The notes beneath the pieces were generated by a model. The model searched no databases. It had not been told where the DNA came from and worked only from the letters and a program-made list of their open reading frames with translations. From Sphingobium vermicomposti (GTDB lineage Bacteria > Pseudomonadota > Alphaproteobacteria > Sphingomonadales > Sphingomonadaceae): 64,000 bases of DNA. Shown piece by piece: positions 24,981 through 39,106 of this stretch (its first letter is position 1; each line of letters starts with the position of its first letter). A program made the translations under genes and the position numbers. The DNA lies in assembly GCF_011762025.1 (NCBI RefSeq), contig NZ_JAASQR010000004.1, positions 540,884 through 604,883 on the forward strand. The letters run 5' to 3'.

Positions 24981-26685
24981 AATGATCGCTCGCGCTGAAA
25001 GCGCCATAGCCGGTTTCGGCCCGGACCCGCTGCGCCGGATAGCCCGCCCGATCCACGGCTGCGCGCGGCGAACGGTCCAGCACGGAAATCAGCCAGATCG
25101 CGATAAAGCCCGCCGGCACCGAAAAGATCGCAGCGGAACTATAGGGAAATGGCGCAGGCCCAAGGTCAAAGGTGCTGGTCCAGACAGCGGGCGACAGCAG
25201 CGTCAGAACAAAGGCGGTCAGCAGTCCAATCGTCCCGCCAATCGCGGCGCCGCGCGTCGTGCACCCATTCCAGAGTAGGGACAGGATCAACACCGGAAAG
25301 TTGCCCGACGCGGCGAGTGCGAAGGCCAGGCTGACCATGAAGGCAACATTCTGCTTTTCAAAAAGAAGGCCTAGCAGCACGGCCAGCGCGCCCATGGCGA
25401 GCGTCGTCAGTCGCGACACGCGCAGTTCCCCCGCCGAACTGACATTCCCATGACGGAACACCGTCGCATAAAGATCATGGCTGACTGCCGAGGCCGCCGA
25501 CAATGTCAGTCCCGCCACCACGGCAAGGATGGTGGCGAAGGCGACCGCCGATATGAAGCCGAGAAAGGCGTTGCCGCCGATCGCATGGGCCAGGTGGATG
25601 GCCGCCATGTTGCCGCCGCCCCGCAGCGCGCCTTCACCATCCATATAGCCGCCTTCCGTACCGACGAGGACGATCGCGCCAAACCCGATGATGAAGGTGA
25701 GGATGTAGAAATAGCCGATCCAACCGGTCGCCCACAGCACCGATTTACGCGCTTCCTTCGCATCGGGAACGGTGAAGAACCGCATCAATATATGGGGCAG
25801 CCCAGCCGTGCCCAGCATCAACGCGAGGCCGAAGGAGATGGCGGACACCGGGTCCTTGATGAAATTGCCCGGCCCCATGATCGACTGGCCGCGATCGGCC
25901 GCTTCTGCCGCCGTGGCACCGCTTGCCAGCGCCGCCTGCGTCTTTACTTCGACCGCCCTGGCGAACAGCGTTTCGGGCGAAAAGCCGGTCGTCGCCAGCA
26001 CCATCAGCGCCATGAAGCTGGCCCCACCCAAGAGCATCACGGCCTTGATAATCTGAACCCAGGTCGTCGCGCGCATGCCTCCGAAGAGGACGTAGAGCAT
26101 CATCAGCGCGCCGACGATGATCACCGCAACGGCATATGGCAGGCCGAAAAGCAGCTTGATAAGCTGCCCCGCCCCGACCATCTGCGCCACCAGATAGAAG
26201 GACACGATCAGCAGCGTGCTGATGGCCGCGAAGCTGCGCACCGGCGGCTGCGCAAAACGGTAGGATGCCACGTCAGCGAAGGTGAAGCGGCCCAGATTGC
26301 GCAACCGTTCGGCCATCAGGAACAACAGGATCGGCCACCCGACGAGAAAGCCGGTGGAATAGATCAACCCATCATAGCCATCATTGAAGATCTGCGCAGA
26401 GATGCCGAGGAACGACGCGGCGGACATATAGTCCCCGGCCATCGCAAGGCCGTTCTGGAAACCGGTGATCCCGCCGCCAGCGGTATAAAAATCCGACGCG
26501 GTCCGGGTACGGGCAGCAGCGGCTTTCGTGATCCACAGGGTCAGCCCGACGAAGGCGACGAACATCGCGATGGCAACCCAGTTGACCGGTTGGCGCTGCG
26601 CTTCCCCTTCCAGTGCGGCGGCCATGGCCGGATCGAAGGGCAGGAAAAGCAAGGCGGCCATGGCCAGCGCCACGCACCGCGTCAT
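24979..26685 (-). CDS. actP: Cation:acetate symporter family (ActP-like, SSS family)
   Basis: This 568-residue protein has an N-terminal signal-like hydrophobic segment followed by about 13 transmembrane helices. It has the sodium:solute symporter hallmarks [16 protein letters not shown] near residue 60, [17 protein letters not shown] near residue 78, and [14 protein letters not shown]. The sequence matches ActP-type monocarboxylate/acetate symporters. It is translationally coupled (ATGA, 26682-26685) to a DUF485 protein, the usual partner of this transporter. It probably brings acetate or a similar short acid into the cell for the CoA-based metabolism around it. Confidence 0.88.
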   Translation of the reverse strand: MTRCVALAMAALLFLPFDPAMAAALEGEAQRQPVNWVAIAMFVAFVGLTLWITKAAAARTRTASDFYTAGGGITGFQNGLAMAGDYMSAASFLGISAQIFNDGYDGLIYSTGFLVGWPILLFLMAERLRNLGRFTFADVASYRFAQPPVRSFAAISTLLIVSFYLVAQMVGAGQLIKLLFGLPYAVAVIIVGALMMLYVLFGGMRATTWVQIIKAVMLLGGASFMALMVLATTGFSPETLFARAVEVKTQAALASGATAAEAADRGQSIMGPGNFIKDPVSAISFGLALMLGTAGLPHILMRFFTVPDAKEARKSVLWATGWIGYFYILTFIIGFGAIVLVGTEGGYMDGEGALRGGGNMAAIHLAHAIGGNAFLGFISAVAFATILAVVAGLTLSAASAVSHDLYATVFRHGNVSSAGELRVSRLTTLAMGALAVLLGLLFEKQNVAFMVSLAFALAASGNFPVLILSLLWNGCTTRGAAIGGTIGLLTAFVLTLLSPAVWTSTFDLGPAPFPYSSAAIFSVPAGFIAIWLISVLDRSPRAAVDRAGYPAQRVRAETGYGAFSASDH

Positions 26686-26999
26686 GCGCCATGATCCCGC
26701 AAAATAGCCGCCATGCGCGCGTCAAAACGCCGGTTGGCATAGGCGACATAGACACCGGTCAGCGCGATGGCGAAGATAATGAGGCCAAGACCGAGCGGAA
26801 TGCCCAGCGACGTCACGCCATCCCCAACAGGCGTTTCAAGCAAGCCTTTATTGAAAGCAATCAGCAGCAGGTAACCGGCGAATGCAGCAAATATCAATGC
26901 CGACAGAAACCAGCCCAGGCGCAATCTTTGCCCAACCAGGTCACGATAGCGCGGGTCGGCTGATATGCTTTCGACCAACGCCGCTTCTTCTCGATCCAC
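26682..26999 (-). CDS. DUF485 membrane protein (partner of ActP-like symporter)
   Basis: This is a 105-residue protein with two hydrophobic helices and the DUF485 pattern [15 protein letters not shown], common next to actP. I chose the GTG at 26999 because a perfect GGAGG lies about 7 bases before it. An ATG further upstream at 27041 gives an Arg/His-rich lead with no ribosome site. Its stop overlaps the symporter start, so the two are made together. The role of DUF485 proteins is not known in detail. Confidence 0.8.
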   Translation of the reverse strand: MDREEAALVESISADPRYRDLVGQRLRLGWFLSALIFAAFAGYLLLIAFNKGLLETPVGDGVTSLGIPLGLGLIIFAIALTGVYVAYANRRFDARMAAILRDHGA

Positions 27000-27149
27000 T
27001 GCGCCCCTCCGAATTCTTCCGCGGTGAGCGTGGGCGAACAACGCAATGAATGCAACAGTCTGACATGAGGATTATGCGACCCCAGCCTTGACGGCCCATC
27101 CGGTGCGCGTAAGCTAACGCTATTAGTGCATTTGACAAGGTGGATGCTC

Positions 27150-28322
27150 ATGGACGCTCGCCTTCCCAGCGCTTGTCCGGTCAATCGCAGGCACGATGAC
27201 CGCAAATCCGCCGCCGCGTCCATTGGCGGCGGCACGGTCGATCCCGACATCCGCACTCAGGATTTTGCCGAAGGGCGCGCCATCCTGCGCAGCGATCATG
27301 TGCGGCAGGCGGGCTTTCTGGCGGAGCAGGTGGGCAAGATCGGCAACGCGACCCGCCAGCCGATCCTGTTTCTGGAGGGCGACGCGCACCGGGTTCAGCG
27401 CAGCGCCACCGCGCGTTTTTTCACGCCGCGCATCGTGACAACGCACTACCGGGAACTGATGGTCAGGCTGAGCGATGGTCTGATTGCCCGTTTCCAGCAG
27501 GAAAAGCGCGCCCGCCTCGACAATCTTAGCCTTGAGCTGGCGGTGGCGGTCGCCAGCCAGATCGTGGGGTTGACCGACAGCGACCCGGATGGCCTGGCCA
27601 AACGGCTGGACGTGTTCTTCACTGGCGATTTCCATCGGCCCCGCAACAGGGTCGCCGCCTTCGCCCATTTCCTGCGGTCCCAATATCGCGTCCTGTCCTT
27701 TTACTATCGCGACGTGGCACCAGCCATCCGGTCGCGCAGGCGACAGCGGCAGGATGACGTCATCTCTCACCTGATCGATCAGGGATATAATGGTCGGGAG
27801 ATACTGACCGAATGCCTTGTCTATGGCGCGGCGGGCATGGCGACGACGCGCGAATTCATCGTCATGGCCGCATGGCACCTGCTGGACCGGGAAGATTTGA
27901 AAGCCACGTTCCTTGCAGCGGACGAAAACGGGCAGGTCGCCCTGCTGGAAGAATTGCTGCGGCTGGAGCCGGTCGTGGGCTATATCTACCGTCGCATGCC
28001 CGACGATGCGTCCGCGCAGGCAGGGGCGGCGGTCGCGGTCGATGTGCGCGCGGCGAACACGGATCCGGCTGCGTTTGGCGAACGGCCCTGCGAAGTGGTG
28101 CCGGGGCGGCAAGTCAGTGCCAAATATGGCAGAGCCGGGCTTTCGTTCGGCGATGGCGAGCATCGCTGTCCAGGGGCGCAGGTTGCGCTTCAGGAAAGCT
28201 GCCTGTTCCTGGACCGGCTGATGCGGGTGCCCGGCCTGAAACTGGCGCGCGCTCCTTCCCTCACTTGGAACCCGCTGGTCACCGGCTATGAATTGCGCGA
28301 CGCGGTCATCATCTGCGACTGA
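27150..28322 (+). CDS. Cytochrome P450
   Basis: This 390-residue soluble P450 has the conserved parts in order: the I-helix region GAAGMATTREF near residue 238 (oxygen-binding Thr), the ExxR pair in EELLRLEP near residue 275, and the haem loop FGDGEHRCPGAQVA near residue 338 with the Cys ligand. It lacks a membrane anchor. Bacterial P450s of this size need a ferredoxin and reductase, not seen here. Substrate unknown. The start at 27150 is chosen because an AAGG site lies 9-12 bases upstream. It faces away from the DUF485/symporter pair and toward the BrkB gene. Confidence 0.9.
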   Translation: MDARLPSACPVNRRHDDRKSAAASIGGGTVDPDIRTQDFAEGRAILRSDHVRQAGFLAEQVGKIGNATRQPILFLEGDAHRVQRSATARFFTPRIVTTHYRELMVRLSDGLIARFQQEKRARLDNLSLELAVAVASQIVGLTDSDPDGLAKRLDVFFTGDFHRPRNRVAAFAHFLRSQYRVLSFYYRDVAPAIRSRRRQRQDDVISHLIDQGYNGREILTECLVYGAAGMATTREFIVMAAWHLLDREDLKATFLAADENGQVALLEELLRLEPVVGYIYRRMPDDASAQAGAAVAVDVRAANTDPAAFGERPCEVVPGRQVSAKYGRAGLSFGDGEHRCPGAQVALQESCLFLDRLMRVPGLKLARAPSLTWNPLVTGYELRDAVIICD

Positions 28323-28336
28323 CGCAGGCCGACCGG

Positions 28337-29311
28337 TCAGGACACCGCCGCGCTGGTGTCCGCCATTTTCGCGCCCCTGCTGCCCATCGGCTTTGCCGGC
28401 CCGGTCGTCGTGTCCTGAGCGGTTTGCCGTTCCAGTTCGGCGTTGACCAGACCGCCGATAAGCACCGCATAAGCGGACACATAGAGCCACATCAGCAGCA
28501 CGACAACCGCGCCCAGCGATCCATAGGTTGCGTCATAATCCCCGAAGCGGGATGCATAAAAGCCAAAGCCCAGCGTCGCCGCGAGCCACAAAAAGGTAGC
28601 GAGCATCGATCCGATATTGAGCCATTGCCACCGCGCGTCCGACCGATCCGGCGCAAAGCGGTACATGCCCCCGATCGCGGTGCTGCACAGGGTGGCGGCG
28701 ACTATCCAGGTAAGCGCCTGGATCGCAGCGGTGGCGATCCACCCCCATCCGCCCACCATGACCCCGGCCAGGCTGAGCATCGATGCGGCCAGAATGCCCA
28801 TGATGCCGACCATCACGGCGGCCATTACCAGGCCGGCGGACAACAGCGTCGACCGCAATAGCGACCGGCGATCCTCTTCTTCATAAATGATGTTGAGCGA
28901 ACCGATCATCGCGCTGGACGCGCGCGACGCGCCATAAATGGAGATCAGGAGAGCGATCATCAGGCCCAGCCCCTTCTGGCCCGCCGCCGCCTGCGTCAAT
29001 TGCGTCAACTGATCATAGATCAGCTGGGCGGCGTCAGCCGGGACCAGGTCGATGATGGTCCGCATATGCTGGGCGACCGTCGCGGGATCGGCGATCAGGC
29101 CGTAGCTCATCACCAAAGCGCCCAGAAGCGGGACGAAGGACAGAAAGGCGTAAAATGCTACGCCAGCTGACAGCAGGCTCAGATTATGGCGTCCGTTATT
29201 GACCCACACCCGTCCGATCACGGCTTTCCACGCGGGCCAGTGCAGCGACCAGGGCGACTGTGCATCGGCACCCCTTTCCCTTTGCGTGGACGACATATGG
29301 GTTGGGTTCAT
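28337..29311 (-). CDS. YihY/BrkB family inner-membrane protein
   Basis: The 324-residue protein has six or so hydrophobic segments and the YihY pattern LSLLSAGVAFYAFLSFVPLL near residue 45, YGASRASSAMIGSLNIIYEE near 125, and a C-terminal G-A-V-V-V-L-L-M-W-L-Y-V-S-A-Y. Members were once annotated as ribonuclease BN or virulence factor BrkB, but that is not supported for this group; the function is unclear. It lies convergent to the P450 gene with a gap of only 14 bp. Confidence 0.85.
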   Translation of the reverse strand: MNPTHMSSTQRERGADAQSPWSLHWPAWKAVIGRVWVNNGRHNLSLLSAGVAFYAFLSFVPLLGALVMSYGLIADPATVAQHMRTIIDLVPADAAQLIYDQLTQLTQAAAGQKGLGLMIALLISIYGASRASSAMIGSLNIIYEEEDRRSLLRSTLLSAGLVMAAVMVGIMGILAASMLSLAGVMVGGWGWIATAAIQALTWIVAATLCSTAIGGMYRFAPDRSDARWQWLNIGSMLATFLWLAATLGFGFYASRFGDYDATYGSLGAVVVLLMWLYVSAYAVLIGGLVNAELERQTAQDTTTGPAKPMGSRGAKMADTSAAVS

Positions 29312-29552
29312 CCGTTCATCCTGTCGACATCATCCCGCGCTCTATCAGCCAAAGCGCCAGGGTTGCGGATGTTCCCGAAAATTTGCCGTATTTCGGCGGG
29401 CTTCGCTGCGCCCCGAACGCAGCAGTCGCCTCGCTCAAAAGCAGGCGAGCCTCAGAGCATGGGCGATAGAGTCGGGTCCCCGCCGGGACGACGCGGGTGC
29501 GCCGCCCCGTCCTGCACAGCCTTTCGCAGTCGTGATATCCCGCCTGACGCGC

Positions 29553-30989
29553 TTAACGAGGCAGGTCGCTGACGCCCATCAGTTGCAGGTCGACCGCGCG
29601 AGCGCATTGTCGGCCTTCGCGAATAGCCCATACGACCAGCGACTGCCCACGACGCATGTCGCCACATGCGAATACGCCCGACTGGCTGGTCGCATAGTCG
29701 ATGATGTTGGCCTTCACATTGCCCCGCGCGTCGAGGTCGGCGCCCGACTGCTCGACCATGCCAGCCTTGCGGGGACCGACAAAGCCCATCGCCAGCAGAA
29801 CGAGGTCGGCCTTCAGCTGGAATTCGCTGCCTGCGATTTCCTGCATCTTGCCGTCGACCCATTCGACGCGCACGCATTCCAGCGCCTCGATCTGCCCGTT
29901 CTTGCCGATCGCACGCTTGGTGGTGACGGCCCAGTCGCGGTCGCAGCCTTCCAGATGCGACGAAGATGTGCGCAGCTTTAGCGGCCAATGCGGCCAGCTG
30001 AGCGACTTTTCCTCCACCACCGGTGGCTTGGGCATGATTTCCAGCTGGGTGACCGAAGCAGCGCCCTGACGATTGGATGTGCCGACGCAGTCCGATCCCG
30101 TATCGCCGCCGCCGATGACGACGACATGCTTGCCCTGGGCCGACAATGTGCCGCGCGGGGCGGCGCGCAGTTCATCGTCGCCCGCGTTGCGCTTGTTCTG
30201 CTGGGTAAGGAACTCCATCGCCAGCCGCACGCCAGCCAATTCGCTGCCCGGAATATCCAGGGTGCGCGGATGTTCCGCGCCACCGGCCAGAACCACCGCG
30301 TCATAATTGCTGCGCAGCGCATCCATCGAAATGGTGACGCCAACCTCGGTCGACGTACGGAACTCGACCCCCTCCGCTTCCATCTGCTGGGCGCGGCGGT
30401 TGATGAGGTGCTTTTCCATTTTGAAGTCGGGAATGCCATAGCGCAGCAGGCCGCCGACCCGGTCGTTCTTTTCAAACACGGTGACGGCATGGCCCGCGCG
30501 CGCAAGCTGTTGCGCGCAGGCAAGTCCGGCGGGGCCAGACCCAACGACAGCGACGCGCTTGCCGGTCTTGCGCGCTGGCAGTTGCGGCTCGATCCATCCG
30601 TCGCGCCAGCCACGGTCGACGATCTCGCATTCGATCGACTTGATCGTGACCGGCGTGTCGATGATGTTGAGCGTACAGCTCGCCTCGCACGGCGCGGGGC
30701 AGACGCGGCCAGTGAATTCAGGGAAGTTGTTGGTGCTGTGCAGCGTTTCCAGGGCCGTTTTCCAATCGTCTTCATAGACGAGATGGTTCCAGTCCGGGAT
30801 GATGTTGTTCACCGGGCAGCCATTGTGGCAAAAGGGGATGCCGCAGGCCATGCAGCGCGCTGCCTGATCGCGTATCTCTTCTTTCGACAGAGGTACGACG
30901 AACTCATTCCAGTGCTTCAGGCGCTCTTCGGGCGCGGTGTAGCTGCGATCCTTGCGCTCGACCTCGAGGAAACCGGTGGGCTTGCCCAA
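29553..30989 (-). CDS. gltD: Glutamate synthase (NADPH) small subunit
   Basis: The 478-residue protein starts M-G-K-P-T-G-F-L-E, typical of GltD. It has N-terminal Cys motifs in [17 protein letters not shown] near residue 47 for [4Fe-4S] clusters, a FAD site [20 protein letters not shown] near 150, and a NADPH site [13 protein letters not shown] near 290. It passes electrons from NADPH to GltB, which makes glutamate from 2-oxoglutarate and glutamine. It lies 63 bp downstream of gltB on the same strand, so the order is gltB-gltD. Confidence 0.95.
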   Translation of the reverse strand: MGKPTGFLEVERKDRSYTAPEERLKHWNEFVVPLSKEEIRDQAARCMACGIPFCHNGCPVNNIIPDWNHLVYEDDWKTALETLHSTNNFPEFTGRVCPAPCEASCTLNIIDTPVTIKSIECEIVDRGWRDGWIEPQLPARKTGKRVAVVGSGPAGLACAQQLARAGHAVTVFEKNDRVGGLLRYGIPDFKMEKHLINRRAQQMEAEGVEFRTSTEVGVTISMDALRSNYDAVVLAGGAEHPRTLDIPGSELAGVRLAMEFLTQQNKRNAGDDELRAAPRGTLSAQGKHVVVIGGGDTGSDCVGTSNRQGAASVTQLEIMPKPPVVEEKSLSWPHWPLKLRTSSSHLEGCDRDWAVTTKRAIGKNGQIEALECVRVEWVDGKMQEIAGSEFQLKADLVLLAMGFVGPRKAGMVEQSGADLDARGNVKANIIDYATSQSGVFACGDMRRGQSLVVWAIREGRQCARAVDLQLMGVSDLPR

Positions 30990-31052
30990 ACTCTTTCTCC
31001 AAACTTCTCTATTCTTGCATCTAAAGGGGGATTTCCCCCGATCCCCTGGCGC

Positions 31053-35699
<4,647 letters not shown>

Positions 35700-36098
35700 T
35701 AACGTTCCGTTCTGCGCGATCTTTGGAGAGCGCCCTTACACTCCGACTGGACAGCAGGGAATAGCCGTAGTGCAGGATGGAACATGGAATTCCGGCTCGC
35801 ACTCGAAATTTACGCCGCGTCCGGCAGAGTCATGTACATTCCGTACATGGGTCGGGTGCACACAGATCATGCCCGACCGCAAGGAAAGCGCCGATGTCTT
35901 CTGTATAAGAAAACGGGTGCTGAACGGTCAATCGCCTTCCACCAATCTTTGCGATGAGTGACGATGCGGCCCAAATGGCGAAGGCGCATCGGGTCGGTTG
36001 CGCGCAATGCGCGAGCGCTCAGCGCTACCCCTTCCATGCGCTCCATGGTAAAGGTGTAGACCATCGGCGCGACGAACCGAGTCACTGGGAGAGGCAAG
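35700..36098. promoter_or_regulatory. 399-bp divergent intergenic region (gltB / peroxiredoxin) with two inverted repeats
   Basis: No gene is visible. Two dyads lie side by side. The first is CATGTAC at 35831-35837 and GTACATG at 35843-35849 (5-base spacer). The second is GGTCGGG at 35850-35856 and CCCGACC at 35872-35878 (15-base loop). The first is compact enough for a repressor site. The second could fold as RNA. They lie about 130 bp from gltB and 220-270 bp from the peroxiredoxin start. Confidence 0.4.
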
Positions 36099-36761
36099 AT
36101 GACGCTCTCAATCGGCAGCAAGGCCCCTGACTTCACGGCTCAGACCACTCAGGGTGAAATCTCGTTTCATGAATGGCTGGGTGACAGCTGGGGCATATTG
36201 TTTTCACACCCCAAGGATTTCACGCCCGTCTGCACCACCGAACTGGGTTACCTGGCGCGACTGGCCCCGGAATTTTCGAGGCGCAACTGCAAGGTGATCG
36301 GCCTGTCGGTTGATCCCGTTGGCGATCATGACCGCTGGTTGCCCGACATCAAGGCCGCAACCGGCAGCGAAGTGACCTATCCCATTATCGGCGACAGCGA
36401 TCTTAACGTCGCCCGCGCCTATGAAATGCTCCCTGCCGATGCCGGTGTGAGTTCAGAAGGTCGCACCGCCGTCGACAATCAGACAGTGCGGACCGTATAT
36501 CTGATAGGCCCCGACAAGCTCATCAAGGCAATGCTGAGCTATCCAATGAGCAGCGGCCGTAACTTCGACGAAGTGCTGCGCCTTCTCGACAGTTGCCAGC
36601 TTACCGCCAAGCACAAGGTCGCCACGCCAGCCAATTGGAAATTGGGTGAGGACGTCATCATCGTGCCCTCCGTCTCGGACGAGGAAGCCAGGAGCCGCTT
36701 CCCCGAAGGCTGGAACAGTGTCACGCCCTATCTTCGCATAGTCCCTCAACCGCAGGATTAG
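36099..36761 (+). CDS. Peroxiredoxin, Prx6/1-Cys type
   Basis: The 220-residue protein starts L-S-I-G-S-K-A-P-D-F-T-A, and the peroxidatic Cys is in HPKDFTPVCTTELG near residue 45, the standard motif with its Thr and the Arg in the later region. The long C-terminal extension ending in T-P-Y-L-R is typical of Prx6-type enzymes, about 210-225 residues long. It reduces hydrogen peroxide and alkyl peroxides. The rhodanese/MBL gene follows after 4 bp and is surely co-transcribed, linking peroxide defence to sulfur handling. Confidence 0.92.
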   Translation: MTLSIGSKAPDFTAQTTQGEISFHEWLGDSWGILFSHPKDFTPVCTTELGYLARLAPEFSRRNCKVIGLSVDPVGDHDRWLPDIKAATGSEVTYPIIGDSDLNVARAYEMLPADAGVSSEGRTAVDNQTVRTVYLIGPDKLIKAMLSYPMSSGRNFDEVLRLLDSCQLTAKHKVATPANWKLGEDVIIVPSVSDEEARSRFPEGWNSVTPYLRIVPQPQD

Positions 36762-36765
36762 GCGG

Positions 36766-37800
36766 ATGTTCTTCGCGGCCTTCCAGGATGGCGAAGGATG
36801 CAAATCCTACATCGTCGCCAACGAAGAATGCTGCGCCGCGTCCATCATCGATCCGGCCCTGGACCTTGTCGATCGCTATCTGGGGGAGGTGAACCGACAG
36901 GGATTGCGCGTCCACTACATCATCGACACCCATACCCATGCCGATCACTTCTCCGGGGCGCGAGCGTTGCGCGAGGAGCTGCGCGCGCCAATCGTTATGC
37001 ATCGCTTTTCGCCTGCACCCTATGTCGATCTTCATGTGGAGGATGGCCACTCCCTGCCCCTTGGCAGCATGCGGATGCAAATCCTCCACACACCCGGTCA
37101 CACCCGGGATTCCATGTGCATCCATGTCGAGGACCGCGTCTTCACCGGCGATACGCTTTTGATTGGCGGAACGGGGCGCAGCGACCTGCCCAGCGGCGAT
37201 CCGGTCCAGCTTTACGCAAGCCTGTTCCACAAGCTGCTCACGCTGCCAGACGAAACTCTGATCTTTCCGGCGCATGATTATAAAGGACGCGAGGGGTCAA
37301 CAATCGGGCAGGAGCGGACAACGAACCCCCGCCTTGCCAGTGCAAATCAGGATGACTTCGTCAGGCTGATGAACAGTTTAAACCTGTCGGCTCCAACACA
37401 CCTCACCGAAGCACTGCGCACCAACATGTCGGGCGGAAAGACGGTGCGGCAGTTGCTGCAGGAAGCAAGCGCCAAAGTCCCTTTCATGGCTATGGACGAA
37501 CTGCTCCGTCGGCTCGAAATTGGTGCCAACGACTTCGTCATGCTCGACGTCCGGGAAAAGGACGCTTTTGCCATGGGTCATGTGCCTGGTGCTATACATC
37601 TGCCGCGTGGCCAACTGGAACTGCGCGTTAATGAGGCGCTGCCCGATCCCGGCGTGGAAATCCTGACCATTTGTGAATTGGGCAAGATTTCCACACTCGC
37701 CGCTGCAACCCTGCGTGAACTGGGCTTCGCCCGTGCAACTGCGCTTGACGGGGGCATGGCGGCGTGGCGAACCCATGGCCACCCGGTTCATCGGGATTGA
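36766..37800 (+). CDS. Metallo-beta-lactamase-fold hydrolase with C-terminal rhodanese domain
   Basis: The 344-residue protein has a persulfide-dioxygenase/glyoxalase-II-like MBL domain (THTHADHFSG near residue 56, TPGHTRDS near 110, GDTLLIGGTGRSDLPSG near 128, PAHDY near 168). A rhodanese domain follows from about residue 245 (F-V-M-L-D-V-R-E-K-D-A-F-A-M-G-H-V), with the active-site loop starting at the Cys of T-I-C-E-L-G-K-I-S. The rhodanese loop usually has Arg-Ser after the Gly-x; here it is Ile-Ser. The pair of domains suggests sulfide or persulfide oxidation. It is coupled to a peroxiredoxin gene. Confidence 0.85.
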   Translation: MFFAAFQDGEGCKSYIVANEECCAASIIDPALDLVDRYLGEVNRQGLRVHYIIDTHTHADHFSGARALREELRAPIVMHRFSPAPYVDLHVEDGHSLPLGSMRMQILHTPGHTRDSMCIHVEDRVFTGDTLLIGGTGRSDLPSGDPVQLYASLFHKLLTLPDETLIFPAHDYKGREGSTIGQERTTNPRLASANQDDFVRLMNSLNLSAPTHLTEALRTNMSGGKTVRQLLQEASAKVPFMAMDELLRRLEIGANDFVMLDVREKDAFAMGHVPGAIHLPRGQLELRVNEALPDPGVEILTICELGKISTLAAATLRELGFARATALDGGMAAWRTHGHPVHRD

Positions 37801-37809
37801 AATCCAACC

Positions 37810-38994
37810 TCAGGCGAGTTCCACTGCCAGTGCCGTTGCTTCGCCGCCGCCGATGCAGAGGCTGGCGACGCCCCGCTTCAGCCCGCGATTTTCCAGTGCG
37901 GCGAGCAGCGTGGCAACGATGCGCGCGCCCGATGCGCCTATGGGATGGCCAAGCGCCGTCGCGCCGCCATTGACGTTCAGCTTTTCAGCCGGGATACCCA
38001 GATCGCGCGCGGCGATCATCGCCACCACGGCAAAGGCTTCGTTGACTTCGAACAGGTCGACATCCTCCACCGCCCAGCCTGCCTTCGCCAGCGCCTTGCG
38101 GATCGCAGGCACGGGCGCGGTCGTGAAATTGGCGGGTTCATGCGCATGGGCGGCGGTGGCGACGACCCGCGCGACAACGGGCAGGCCCAGCCGCTCAGCG
38201 ACACTCGCGCGCGTCATCACCAGCGCAGCCGCGCCGTCCGAAATGGACGAGGCATTGGCCGCGGTGATCGTCCCGTCCTTCACGAAAGCGGGTTTGAGCG
38301 AAGGGATCTTGTCTGGCCGCGCCTTGCCCGGCTGTTCATCCGTGTCGATGACCGTGTCGCCACCACGCCCGGAAACAGTCACTGGCACAATCTCACGCGC
38401 AAAGGCCCCGCTGGCGATAGCTTCGTTGGCGCGCGCCAGCGACCGAATGGCATAATCATCCTGTTCGGCGCGCGTGAACTGATAATCGCGCACCGCTTGT
38501 TCAGCGAAGACGCCCATCGCCTTGCCCGGCTCATACGCATCCTCCAGCCCGTCCATCATCATCGTGTCGATGATGCGGTCATGGCCGATCCGTGCGCCGG
38601 AGCGATGTTTTGGCAAGGCATAGGGAGCGTTGGTCATGCTTTCCATCCCGCCTGCTATGACGATGTCGGCAGCGCCCGCGCTGAGCGCCTCATGCGCCAT
38701 GATTGCAGCCTGCATGCCCGAACCGCACATCTTGTTGACGGTCGTCGCTTCGGTGTTGAGGCCAAGGCCAGCACCCACCGCCGCCTGACGGGCGGGTGCC
38801 TGGCCCAGCCCTGCGGGCAGCACGCATCCCATATAGATGCGATCCGCCGCATCGGTCGCGATCCCGGCGCGATCGACCGCCGCCTTCACCGCTGCCGCGC
38901 CCAGCTGCGTCGCCGTCAGCGGGGACAGCGCGCCCTGGAAAGCGCCCATCGGGGTGCGCGCATAGCTGGCGATGACAATGGGGTCGTCCTGCAT
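37810..38994 (-). CDS. Acetyl-CoA C-acyltransferase (thiolase)
   Basis: This 394-residue thiolase II/biosynthetic-type enzyme has the acyl-accepting Cys in NKMCGSGMQAAIMAHEAL near residue 90, and the catalytic His and Cys in GGATALGHPIGASGAR near residue 348 and CIGGGEATA near residue 380. It joins two acetyl-CoA or cleaves beta-ketoacyl-CoA. I start at 38994 because an AGGAG lies 7 bases before that ATG, too close to the ATG at 39000. It is the last gene of the leftward formaldehyde/proline block and faces the rhodanese gene. Confidence 0.93.
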   Translation of the reverse strand: MQDDPIVIASYARTPMGAFQGALSPLTATQLGAAAVKAAVDRAGIATDAADRIYMGCVLPAGLGQAPARQAAVGAGLGLNTEATTVNKMCGSGMQAAIMAHEALSAGAADIVIAGGMESMTNAPYALPKHRSGARIGHDRIIDTMMMDGLEDAYEPGKAMGVFAEQAVRDYQFTRAEQDDYAIRSLARANEAIASGAFAREIVPVTVSGRGGDTVIDTDEQPGKARPDKIPSLKPAFVKDGTITAANASSISDGAAALVMTRASVAERLGLPVVARVVATAAHAHEPANFTTAPVPAIRKALAKAGWAVEDVDLFEVNEAFAVVAMIAARDLGIPAEKLNVNGGATALGHPIGASGARIVATLLAALENRGLKRGVASLCIGGGEATALAVELA

Positions 38995-39106
38995 CTTCAT
39001 TCTCCTTTGGCCGGTGCGCGAAGCAGCGTTATGACCGGCGCGGAAACCAGTGAGCCCCATATAATGATGGGCGGGGCGGTTGTCAGTGCCTAGACCAGCC
39101 CGCCGA

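Noticed and set aside
29312..29552. Gene in the gap between gltD and the BrkB gene
   Set aside because: Frames here are shadows of the flanking genes; only weak short dyads are present.
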